A DNA stretch of 5,373 bases from Thermoproteota archaeon (GTDB taxonomy: Archaea; Thermoproteota; Thermoprotei_A; Sulfolobales; Desulfurococcaceae). The stretch is taken from the NCBI GenBank assembly GCA_013154205.1, contig JAADCY010000111.1, positions 1-5,373 of the forward strand, written 5' to 3'. Under the pieces are notes generated by a model that was not told the origin of the DNA, did not search any database, and saw nothing but the letters and a program-made list of their open reading frames with translations. The first letter of the stretch is position 1. Every line of letters starts with the position of its first letter. The position numbers and the translations under genes are program-made. Positions 1 through 5,261 of this stretch are shown in pieces.

Positions 1-68
1 AGTATGTTGTTAACAATAACACTTTATGTTACCATAATCACATTAATATCTAGAATGCATATAGAATA
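1..68 (+). promoter_or_regulatory. AT-rich upstream region of the first gene
   Basis: This stretch has no coding signal and is strongly AT-rich. It contains a perfect 10-bp palindrome TTGTTAACAA (7-16), an ATTAATAT box (42-49) about 25 bp before the ATG at 69, and a CATATAGAATA box (58-68). The first box would suit a leaderless transcript starting at ATG 69. The second would suit a short-leader transcript for the alternative TTG start at 108. Assignment as a promoter is inference from position and composition. Confidence 0.4.
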
Positions 69-1409
69 ATGTGGATTATCGTCTCATCGTACCCGGTGGT
101 GCAGCTCTTGTCAACAGATCATCTCAGAGGGATCATTGAAGACACCTTGATGCAGATGATATCCTCAGGAGGAGCCATGGCAGGCATAGCTGGCCTCCTA
201 TGGGGTATGCGGGACACAGTATTCGTCAAGACATCAACCACGGGCTCACCACTAATTACTGATGGAATACATATCGGCGTAGACCCTGTACGGCTGGCCT
301 CTTTGGATCTCGATGAACGTGTGCGTCTCCTTTACCATGTTGGCCTCCATATGCTAGACGGGGATCCACCGGTGATCTATGGCCGGGGAATATATAGTAG
401 ATTAGCCGAGGCAATAATAGATCCTTATCTGAGAAACGGAGAAGTCGAAGAACTAGTCGATAGATTTGTACGGAAGATACGGAAAGAGACCGGTCTCCTG
501 ATATACTCTGATGAACTAGACGAATACCTTGAAGACCCCGGAATACTATACGGAGTCCTTAAATCGCTATGCATAAGGAACAAGGCTGACCCCAATAAGA
601 TACTCGAAGTAGAACAACACGTCGTCCCTCCAGGAACAATAACTGGTATAAGGCTAAATGATACTCCTGTGGAGCATCCGGAGAACCCTTATGCAGAGGC
701 AATAAAGAAGTCTAGGCACATGATCCAAGCACTACGTCGTAATGCTGATACACAGACATTATTTCTAGTAGAGAATCTCCCGGCAATGAGGAGGCCGAAG
801 AAGACATGGATCGAGAGAATACAGTCTGTGGTATCGGATCTCTCAGGGGAGAAAGCGAGTCTAATCCTAGTAATCGATCTACCCGGTGTAACGAAGGAGG
901 AGACCAATATATTCGTAGAAGCTATGAAAAACCTGATCATGGAGGCCGGGCACGACCTAGATATAATTAGGACAATATGTGTCGCAGACACAATCTGTAC
1001 CTCATACGCTGGCCTAACCCCTAAGTACAAGGAGATAAACGAGAAATGCCGCCGTTCCGGAGAAACCCTGATGGGGGAGCCACTTAGACTTGTAAAATCA
1101 ATGACCTTCGAGGCAGCAATAATATTCACTGATGGCTATTGGGGTGATGAGTACGAGGAAGAATTATTGAAGGATGCTAAGAGCGTTAGCTCTAAGTTCA
1201 GAAAACCTGTTAAGAAAGGCTTCTTGTTCAGAAGAGTCATACCGCGAACCGTTGACTCAGTAATAGTGACAACAGGTTTGGAGCCAGGAGGGCTTAAGGA
1301 GGCTGGATGGGACATAGTTTTCTTCTATGAGGGAATGTATAATGGGCTGAGAGAAATATTCGCTAAGCACACCATACAGGAAGAGGTCGAGATTAGCTCG
1401 CAAAGCTAA
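69..1409 (+). CDS. DUF2201-like protein with degenerate metallopeptidase-like and VWA-like domains
   Basis: The 446-residue product has the layout of the DUF2201 family: an N-terminal putative metallopeptidase domain and a C-terminal VWA-like domain. Residues about 18-120 follow the family pattern: a leading helix, then ITDGIHIGVDP (63-73), then an HxxxH (H90 VGL H94) where the family normally has HExxH. The catalytic Glu is Val91. Residues about 246-420 give the VWA-like part: TWIERI, then a hydrophobic strand ending at Asp270, and FTDGYWGD (353-360). The MIDAS motif DxSxS reads DLPGV (270-274), so both serines are lost. No signal peptide or membrane segment is clear, so it is probably cytosolic. 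Family members are often encoded beside a MoxR-type AAA+ ATPase, but none lies in this window. The start is uncertain: ATG 69 has no ribosome binding site, and TTG 108 follows GGTGGTG by 6 nt and would give 433 residues. The specific role is unknown. The family call is from memory of motif order, not from a search. Confidence 0.75.
   Translation: MWIIVSSYPVVQLLSTDHLRGIIEDTLMQMISSGGAMAGIAGLLWGMRDTVFVKTSTTGSPLITDGIHIGVDPVRLASLDLDERVRLLYHVGLHMLDGDPPVIYGRGIYSRLAEAIIDPYLRNGEVEELVDRFVRKIRKETGLLIYSDELDEYLEDPGILYGVLKSLCIRNKADPNKILEVEQHVVPPGTITGIRLNDTPVEHPENPYAEAIKKSRHMIQALRRNADTQTLFLVENLPAMRRPKKTWIERIQSVVSDLSGEKASLILVIDLPGVTKEETNIFVEAMKNLIMEAGHDLDIIRTICVADTICTSYAGLTPKYKEINEKCRRSGETLMGEPLRLVKSMTFEAAIIFTDGYWGDEYEEELLKDAKSVSSKFRKPVKKGFLFRRVIPRTVDSVIVTTGLEPGGLKEAGWDIVFFYEGMYNGLREIFAKHTIQEEVEISSQS
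95..101 (+). promoter_or_regulatory. Possible Shine-Dalgarno supporting a downstream TTG start
   Basis: GGTGGTG lies 6 nt before an in-frame TTG at 108. Starting there removes a hydrophobic 13-residue N-terminus (MWIIVSSYPVVQL) that does not look like part of the domain. The arrangement resembles GGTGA plus TTG at the gene starting at 2259. A TATA-like box at 58-68 fits a short leader. Confidence 0.35.
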
Positions 1410-1448
1410 TACATAATAGTATAGCTGTGTAATCCTACTATCAAGGAC

Positions 1449-1469
1449 AGTGTTAACTACTCGAACACT
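1449..1469 (+). repeat. Inverted repeat before the HAD gene
   Basis: Perfect 6-bp arms AGTGTT (1449-1454) and AACACT (1464-1469) are separated by 9 nt. They lie in the 84-bp gap between the first two genes, just before the ribosome binding site of the HAD gene. This could be an operator or a leader hairpin. The arms are short enough to have arisen by chance. Confidence 0.3.
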
Positions 1470-1481
1470 TTATCATCATAG

Positions 1482-1487
1482 GGTGAT
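1482..1487 (+). promoter_or_regulatory. Shine-Dalgarno site of the HAD gene
   Basis: GGTGAT sits 6 nt before ATG 1494 and matches the archaeal 16S rRNA 3' end complement (GGAGGTGATC). It fixes the start of the HAD gene at 1494 and implies a leadered transcript, or co-transcription with the gene ending at 1409. Confidence 0.75.
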
Positions 1488-1493
1488 GAGAAC

Positions 1494-2198
1494 ATGATCA
1501 AAGCAGTCACATTCGATGTATGGAATACTCTTCTAAGACTAGACGTCATGAGAGAACGCATGGCGGAAGGAATAGCCGAGGTCGTCGGAAGAGACCCGAT
1601 AGAGATGAAGCTCGTCGTCGAAGAACTCGTAAGGGATATCAAGGCTAAGCGCCAAAGATTAGAAGTCACAGATCCGCTTAGGGCTTCCTGGGAACTATTA
1701 TCGAAGAGATTAGAGTGCAGGATCAACGATATTATGAACGGGGTAGCACGTGGACTACTAAGAGTTCTTGAGGATCCCGAGCCCCTATTGTTTAGAGACA
1801 CCTTGAACGTTATTAGATCGCTTAGGGATGAAATAGAGAAACTAGCGGTTATAGGTAATGTCCTACTATGGCCTGGAAGCTACACCAGGGCTATTCTCGA
1901 GAAACTAGGGATCGCTGAGTACATGGACCTAGTAATTTTCGCCGATGAAGCCGGAGTCATGAAGCCTGAGCGGAGCCTATTCCTAAAAGTACTCAAAGAC
2001 CTTGGAGTAGAGCCATTGGAAGCCATACACGTGGGTGACGGGATAATAGAGGATCTAGGAGGAGCCCTATCCTCAGGCATGAAGGCCGCGATAATAAGGC
2101 CTGAGGCTCCGAGAGTACAGGTTATCAAGAGCCTAGGAATAGCGATTATACCCGATATAGGCGGTCTCCCAGAAGCAATTTATCTTCTAAACAAGTAA
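1494..2198 (+). CDS. HAD-superfamily protein (haloacid dehalogenase-like subclass)
   Basis: The 234-residue product has a HAD Rossmann-like core with an inserted helical cap (about residues 15-100), as in subfamily IA. Motif I is FDVWNT (7-12), with nucleophile Asp8. Motif II is VIGN (119-122). Motif III is Lys157 in GVMKPE. Motif IV is GDGIIED (181-187), with Asp182 and Asp187 for Mg2+. The length fits the family. Two positions are unusual: the second Asp of the phosphatase DxD motif is Trp10, as in haloacid dehalogenases (DAYGT), and the usual Ser/Thr of motif II is Gly121. The string GNVLLWPGSYTR (121-132) appears to be shared with archaeal relatives, from memory. The usual family activity is phosphate-ester or C-halogen hydrolysis through an aspartyl intermediate. 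The substrate cannot be inferred here, and a standard phosphatase mechanism would lack its general acid/base. Start ATG 1494 is set by GGTGAT 6 nt upstream. It lies 84 bp after the preceding gene on the same strand and may be co-transcribed. Confidence 0.85.
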   Translation: MIKAVTFDVWNTLLRLDVMRERMAEGIAEVVGRDPIEMKLVVEELVRDIKAKRQRLEVTDPLRASWELLSKRLECRINDIMNGVARGLLRVLEDPEPLLFRDTLNVIRSLRDEIEKLAVIGNVLLWPGSYTRAILEKLGIAEYMDLVIFADEAGVMKPERSLFLKVLKDLGVEPLEAIHVGDGIIEDLGGALSSGMKAAIIRPEAPRVQVIKSLGIAIIPDIGGLPEAIYLLNK

Positions 2199-2218
2199 TG
2201 AGATCCGGCAATACATAG

Positions 2219-2251
2219 ATTTTTAACGATATATTATTTTTAACTTGGTGA
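2219..2251 (+). promoter_or_regulatory. TATA-like box and Shine-Dalgarno site of the MTH938-family gene
   Basis: The 60-bp gap after the HAD gene holds two copies of TTTTTAAC (2220-2227 and 2237-2244) and an AT-rich run between them. GGTGA (2247-2251) follows, 7 nt before the TTG start at 2259. The first T-rich block is a reasonable TATA-like box for a short-leader transcript. The T-tracts could also end transcripts from the HAD gene, since archaeal termination favours oligo-T. The ribosome binding site is well supported. The promoter and terminator roles are inference. Confidence 0.5.
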
Positions 2252-2258
2252 AACCGTA

Positions 2259-2609
2259 TTGCAGCCCTTAATCAAGTCATATAGTTTTGGGAGAATAGTT
2301 GTAGGCGACAAGATCTTTACACGGGATATAATTATTCTTCCCGATAAGATAATCAGTGATTGGTGGAGGAAAGAAGGTCATAGGCTACAACATGAAGATC
2401 TTGGAGAAGCAGGTCGTGCAGATGCAGATGCTGTGGTTATCGGTACTGGATACTATGGCTTGATGAGAGTTGATAGAGAAGTAGTCGAGTACTTTAGGAA
2501 TAAGGGATTAGATGTGTTTGTGGCTGAGACAGGTAGAGCCGTTGAGAAGTATAATGAGCTTGTGAAGCAGGGTAAACGAGTTATAGCCTTGTTCCACCTT
2601 ACATGCTAG
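2259..2609 (+). CDS. MTH938-family protein (DUF498/COG1504)
   Basis: This 116-residue protein matches the small MTH938 fold family, found alone in archaea and related to human AAMDC and the complex I assembly factor NDUFAF3. Recognisable landmarks are SYSFG (7-11), DIIILPD (23-29), the WW...EGH segment (35-41), the glycine turn VIGTGYYG (60-67), the helix with ERYNE-like AVEKYNE (94-100), and the C-terminal LFHLTC ending in Cys116. The length equals that of a complete family member. No catalytic activity is established for the family, so a biochemical role cannot be given. It is probably a soluble cytosolic protein. The start is TTG 2259, chosen because GGTGA lies 7 nt upstream and the SYSFG strand begins at once. 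The gene has its own TATA-like region, so it is probably a separate transcript from the HAD gene. It ends 4 bp from the stop codon of the convergent acetyltransferase gene. Confidence 0.88.
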   Translation: MQPLIKSYSFGRIVVGDKIFTRDIIILPDKIISDWWRKEGHRLQHEDLGEAGRADADAVVIGTGYYGLMRVDREVVEYFRNKGLDVFVAETGRAVEKYNELVKQGKRVIALFHLTC

Positions 2610-2613
2610 CTAG
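2606..2613. repeat. CTAGCTAG palindrome at a convergent gene junction
   Basis: This perfect 8-bp palindrome contains the TAG stop of the rightward MTH938-family gene (2607-2609) and abuts the stop of the leftward acetyltransferase gene (read TAA on the minus strand, 2616-2614). Only 4 bp separate the two genes, so there is no room for a terminator outside coding sequence. Confidence 0.6.
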
Positions 2614-3555
2614 TTAGGCATCTTGTTTAATCACCATATAGGCTTGGCTAGCGGGCAGCATATTAATACTGTATTCCAGGTTGACGTATCTACGAATAAT
2701 TCTGAAGCCTAGCCCCATATAGTAACCCACGACGTCGCTATAAGCGTCGAGATACACTATGCTGTAACCACTTTTCCTGAGCAACTCGATCGCTCTGCTG
2801 AGAAGAGCTCTCCCGACACCGTGGCCCTGGTACTTCCTCTTCACGGCTAACGTGTATATGTAGCCAGCCCGGATGCCCGTTCCTCTACTCATGAAATCAA
2901 CGTATCCCACGGGCTCGTCATCGATATATGCTATTAGGGCTTTTATCCTCTTAGATCCGTAGATCTTCTCTACGTCTCCAGGCTTCATGGGGATGAACCA
3001 TGAGTAGATGGAGAATGCATCATTATATATTTCGGCGATAGCCTTCTCCATCCCCTTCCTATACTCCTGTATCTGTGCCCGGCACTCTTTATCTATAGGG
3101 ATATGTTCTGGCGCCACCATAATATATGATGAGATAATATAGCGACCGACACCCATGATCTTCGTGGTAAGCCTGTGGAGATAACCATGCTCCGGGCCGG
3201 CGTAAACCTGTACGACATAGGAATTACTAGTTTTTGCCAAGTATCTGGTCCATGAAAACATTGTCTCTAGGGCCCGTACTGCAATCTCTATGGGTAGCTC
3301 TGGATCGATGTATGGATTAATCCTTATACGTCCATGTTTCCACCATATAAATGCAAAGCCGGCTGGCCTATTCATAGTATATACTGTTACGAACTTGTCA
3401 GGCTCAAACCATGAAGCATCAAACCACCACTTGATCATCTCTTCGGAGCTCATAGTCTCAGATATCCACGGTATATCTGTCGCCGTAGCCTTCGAGTAGA
3501 TCCCGCACAGTGCATCTATGCTTGGCGGTCTCCTAGTACCTGTTACTAGCATCAA
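2614..3555 (-). CDS. GNAT-family N-acetyltransferase with two tandem GNAT folds
   Basis: The 313-residue product carries a clear C-terminal GNAT domain (about 158-300). Strand beta-4 is ALIAYIDDEPVGYVDF (206-221). Acetyl-CoA motif A is VKRKYQGHGVGRA (238-250), the Q/RxxGxG/A loop that binds the pyrophosphate. Motif B is YYMGLGF (278-284). Residues about 20-150 repeat the same order in weaker form: VTVYTMNRPAGFAF (56-69), a helix after PYIDPELP, then GYLHRLTTKIMGVGRYI (124-140). This copy lacks the Q/RxxGxG/A loop, so it is probably non-catalytic. Tandem GNATs with one inactive copy are known, for example mycothiol synthase. The family transfers acetyl from acetyl-CoA to an amine, but the acceptor here is unknown. 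The start is TTG 3555, with ATG 3552 adjacent in frame. A perfect GGAGGTGA lies 6 nt before the TTG and 9 nt before the ATG, so either could be used. The gene is transcribed from the divergent region. Confidence 0.85.
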   Translation of the reverse strand: MMLVTGTRRPPSIDALCGIYSKATATDIPWISETMSSEEMIKWWFDASWFEPDKFVTVYTMNRPAGFAFIWWKHGRIRINPYIDPELPIEIAVRALETMFSWTRYLAKTSNSYVVQVYAGPEHGYLHRLTTKIMGVGRYIISSYIMVAPEHIPIDKECRAQIQEYRKGMEKAIAEIYNDAFSIYSWFIPMKPGDVEKIYGSKRIKALIAYIDDEPVGYVDFMSRGTGIRAGYIYTLAVKRKYQGHGVGRALLSRAIELLRKSGYSIVYLDAYSDVVGYYMGLGFRIIRRYVNLEYSINMLPASQAYMVIKQDA

Positions 3556-3561
3556 TAATGG

Positions 3562-3569
3562 TCACCTCC
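3562..3569 (-). promoter_or_regulatory. Full-length Shine-Dalgarno site of the acetyltransferase gene
   Basis: On the minus strand the sequence reads GGAGGTGA, the complete complement of the archaeal 16S rRNA tail. It is 6 nt from TTG 3555 and 9 nt from ATG 3552. It is the strongest ribosome binding site in the window and implies efficient leadered translation. Confidence 0.85.
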
Positions 3570-3593
3570 TGGTCAATGCAGTATAATCTGTCA

Positions 3594-3605
3594 TATACAT
3601 GTATA
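3594..3605 (-). promoter_or_regulatory. Palindromic TATA-like element of the acetyltransferase promoter
   Basis: TATACATGTATA is a perfect 12-bp palindrome. On the minus strand it lies about 25-30 bp before the expected transcript start, just upstream of the GGAGGTGA site, so it is a good candidate TATA box. Its symmetry also makes it a possible operator. Both roles are inferred from position. Confidence 0.45.
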
Positions 3606-3613
3606 GGATTGGG

Positions 3614-3644
3614 CAATCACTCAATCAATACCTGGTAAATACCT
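3614..3644. repeat. Short direct repeats in the divergent intergenic region
   Basis: CAATCA occurs at 3614-3619 and 3622-3627 (8-bp period). AATACCT occurs at 3627-3633 and 3638-3644 (11-bp period, about one helical turn). Between the latter copies, GGTAAATACC (3634-3643) has symmetric GGTA/TACC arms. Such phased repeats between divergent promoters could bind a regulator. No family is identifiable. Confidence 0.35.
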
Positions 3645-3651
3645 ATAATAT

Positions 3652-3668
3652 ATTATTGTAACAATAAT
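3652..3668. repeat. 17-bp inverted repeat in the divergent region
   Basis: ATTATTGT (3652-3659) and ACAATAAT (3661-3668) are perfect 8-bp arms around one A. The element lies about 44 bp before the methyltransferase start, upstream of its TATA-like run. Its core TTGTAACAATAA resembles TTGTTAACAATAA at 7-19, before the first gene. The size and symmetry suit a dimeric DNA-binding protein. Confidence 0.4.
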
Positions 3669-3680
3669 CTATTGCCCTCA

Positions 3681-3700
3681 TTAATTATTAATTAAGAGGT
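3681..3700 (+). promoter_or_regulatory. TATA-like run and weak Shine-Dalgarno of the methyltransferase gene
   Basis: An AT-only run (3681-3695, including palindrome TTAATTAA 3688-3695) is centred about 24 bp before ATG 3712, as expected for a near-leaderless archaeal transcript. GAGGT (3696-3700) is a possible ribosome binding site but is 11 nt from the ATG, which is long. Which mode applies is not decided by the sequence. Confidence 0.4.
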
Positions 3701-3711
3701 ACACGGAACAT

Positions 3712-4731
3712 ATGAAGACGGTCAGCCTAGGCAGCATACTTAGAGACATATATTTAGAGCCTAGTAAGCCAGCGGAGAAGCTTGCGAAGAAATACGGGTA
3801 CCTTCCGTACATGGTTGAAAGATACATTAGAATGCTAGGTGTGAAGGAAGCAGAAAAACTACTCAAGTCCCTAGACAAGAAACTATCGCCGGTTGTGAGA
3901 ACAAACACTGTTCTAATTGATCCTGATCATCTTAGGGAAAGGCTCGAAACACTAGGGTTTAAGCTCGAGAAGATCCCATGGGCCCACTACTCTTATAGAG
4001 TAGCACGTTCTCCCCCATCACCCAGTATTGGCAGTACACACGAGTATCTAAAAGGATACTACTATGTTCACAGAGATGCTGCAGCTCTCATACCGCCATT
4101 ACTACTCGTTGATAACTATGAAGGCTTAGTTCTCGATATGTGTGCGGCTCCAGGAGGAAAAACAACTCATCTCGCCCAACTACTATGGGGCAGGGGTAGA
4201 GTGATCGCTAATGACCTGGTTCTCTACAGGATAAGATCATTGGTAGGACACATTATGAGATTGAAGCTAAGTAATATCGATGTTACATGGGCGGATGCCC
4301 GTAAACTCCCGGAAATCCTCAAGAAGAGATTCTATAGAATCCTCCTCGACGCTCCCTGTAGCGGTGAAGGAACAATAATGTTCGATCCGGGCAGGAAGAC
4401 TAGGACCACAATCAAGGATCTCGCTATAATAGTAAAGCGTGAGATAGAGCTCCTTAATGCTGGGCTTGATATGCTCGAAAAGGGAGGAGTACTTGCTTAT
4501 TCGACATGTAGTATCGCCCCCGAGGAGAACGAGTATGTTCTCTACCGAGTAATGATGATGAGGAATGATTTCGAAATAATATGGCCGGAGAAGAAATTGT
4601 TCGAATGGACTCCCTGGCTGAGAAGCTATAAAGACATTGATTTTCCCGAAGAGTTCAACCGATGTATAAGGATCTGGCCGCACATACATCACATGATGGG
4701 CTTCACGGTCTGTCTATTAAAGAAACTCTAG
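3712..4731 (+). CDS. NOL1/NOP2/Sun-family RNA (cytosine-5)-methyltransferase
   Basis: The 339-residue product transfers a methyl group from S-adenosylmethionine to C5 of cytosine in tRNA or rRNA. The SAM-binding loop is LDMCAAPGGKTTH (141-153), followed by acidic residues Asp168 (ND) and Asp195 (ADAR). Motif IV is DAPCSGEG (213-220) with Cys216, which family biochemistry assigns to product release. Motif VI is YSTCS (263-267) with the presumed nucleophile Cys266. Both cysteines are present, so the enzyme should be active. Residues about 58-130 match the family's N-terminal region: RTNT (63-66), a helix, a SIG segment (106-108), then GYYYVHRDAAALIPP (115-129). No PUA domain is attached, unlike some archaeal relatives. 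The RNA target cannot be told from motifs alone. ATG 3712 is the first start with the complete N-terminus. The gene converges on the Nip7-like gene and overlaps it by 4 bp. Confidence 0.93.
   Translation: MKTVSLGSILRDIYLEPSKPAEKLAKKYGYLPYMVERYIRMLGVKEAEKLLKSLDKKLSPVVRTNTVLIDPDHLRERLETLGFKLEKIPWAHYSYRVARSPPSPSIGSTHEYLKGYYYVHRDAAALIPPLLLVDNYEGLVLDMCAAPGGKTTHLAQLLWGRGRVIANDLVLYRIRSLVGHIMRLKLSNIDVTWADARKLPEILKKRFYRILLDAPCSGEGTIMFDPGRKTRTTIKDLAIIVKREIELLNAGLDMLEKGGVLAYSTCSIAPEENEYVLYRVMMMRNDFEIIWPEKKLFEWTPWLRSYKDIDFPEEFNRCIRIWPHIHHMMGFTVCLLKKL
4728..4731. other. Interlocked stop codons in a shared CTAG
   Basis: The self-complementary CTAG supplies the TAG stop of the methyltransferase gene on the plus strand (4729-4731) and the TAG stop of the Nip7-like gene on the minus strand (4730-4728). 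The two coding regions therefore overlap tail to tail by 4 bp, and each 3' untranslated region must lie inside the other gene. Confidence 0.9.
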
Positions 4732-5261
4732 CCTAGATGCCTCAAGAAGATGCCTAGATCATATATGTTCTTAAAGACCCTCATCCTCGGATCCCATCGT
4801 GCAACACCTATTACCCTATAATCAGTCTTATCAATCACTGCCAAGGCTTCTCTTCTCGGCTCATAGATTTTCTCGACACTGATTGGTAGGAGGTCGTTGC
4901 CGTACAGGAATGCCTTTACGCCTTTTTCCTTCGCGATGACAGCTGCTCTAAACCCGTTGTCCCTATATATTTCCTCGTAAATGACTGGTGAGAGGTAGGG
5001 TTTATCATTGATTACTAAGCCGATCCAGCGCCCACTATAGATCGTGGTAGCCGGGTACTCGTTGTGCCCTTCATGGATTATGCATGTTTCGCCGATGCAG
5101 GTCAGCCGTGGTTCTCCCAGCAAGTATTTTCTCGGATCGACTCTAAGGATGCCGTGTATGTATAGCTCTAGTTTTCGAAGATATTTTCTCGGCAGAGGCT
5201 TCGACCTGTATTTCAGCCTCGGCGTCTCAGTATTTTTCTTCAAGACTATTACCTTCATCAT
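4728..5261 (-). CDS. Nip7-like protein with C-terminal PUA domain
   Basis: The 177-residue product resembles archaeal Nip7 (COG1374/UPF0113), the homologue of a eukaryotic 60S ribosome biogenesis factor. The most telling part is AFLYGNDLL (117-125), matching the FLYGN motif of Nip7. A PUA RNA-binding domain follows: LAVIDKTDYRVIGVAR (140-155), then VFKNIYDLGIFLRH (162-175), the typical ending of the Nip7 PUA fold. The N-terminal half (1-104) is a diverged alpha/beta domain and carries Cys55 and Cys60 four residues apart. The first 25 residues are rich in Lys/Arg. It probably binds rRNA or pre-ribosomes in the cytosol. ATG 5261 is followed at once by a second in-frame ATG (5258). There is no ribosome binding site, and a TATAAG box lies about 25 bp upstream, so the mRNA is probably leaderless. 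The neighbouring RNA methyltransferase fits a role in RNA maturation. A different PUA family cannot be fully excluded. Confidence 0.82.
   Translation of the reverse strand: MMKVIVLKKNTETPRLKYRSKPLPRKYLRKLELYIHGILRVDPRKYLLGEPRLTCIGETCIIHEGHNEYPATTIYSGRWIGLVINDKPYLSPVIYEEIYRDNGFRAAVIAKEKGVKAFLYGNDLLPISVEKIYEPRREALAVIDKTDYRVIGVARWDPRMRVFKNIYDLGIFLRHLG

Noticed and set aside
166..179. GGAGGAG before ATG 177 as a true start of the first gene
   Set aside because: Only 2 nt separate the site from the ATG, and starting there would remove the predicted first helix of the domain.
689..1129. 146-codon open frame on the minus strand inside the first gene
   Set aside because: It lies wholly antisense to a gene with family-level motifs, is rich in Ser/Arg/Ile as expected from the reverse complement, and has no recognisable domain.
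1144..1150. GTGATGA C-box-like sequence in the first gene
   Set aside because: No CTGA lies in the next 60 nt, and it encodes part of the conserved segment after FTDG.
1457..1801. 114-codon minus-strand frame over the start of the HAD gene
   Set aside because: It is Ser-rich low-complexity sequence antisense to HAD motif I, with no supporting signals.
4553..4625. Possible C/D box sRNA: ATGATGA followed by CTGA about 60 nt later
   Set aside because: There is no internal D'/C' pair, and the sequence is fully explained as methyltransferase coding sequence.
4267..4692. 141-codon open frame on the minus strand inside the methyltransferase gene
   Set aside because: The plus strand holds the catalytic motifs DAPCSGEG and YSTCS in the same bases. 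The antisense product shows no domain.
5200..5261. Possible C/D box sRNA on the minus strand at the ATGATGA start of the Nip7-like gene
   Set aside because: CTGA boxes follow but spacing is wrong and no C' box is present. The ATGATGA is explained as two start codons.
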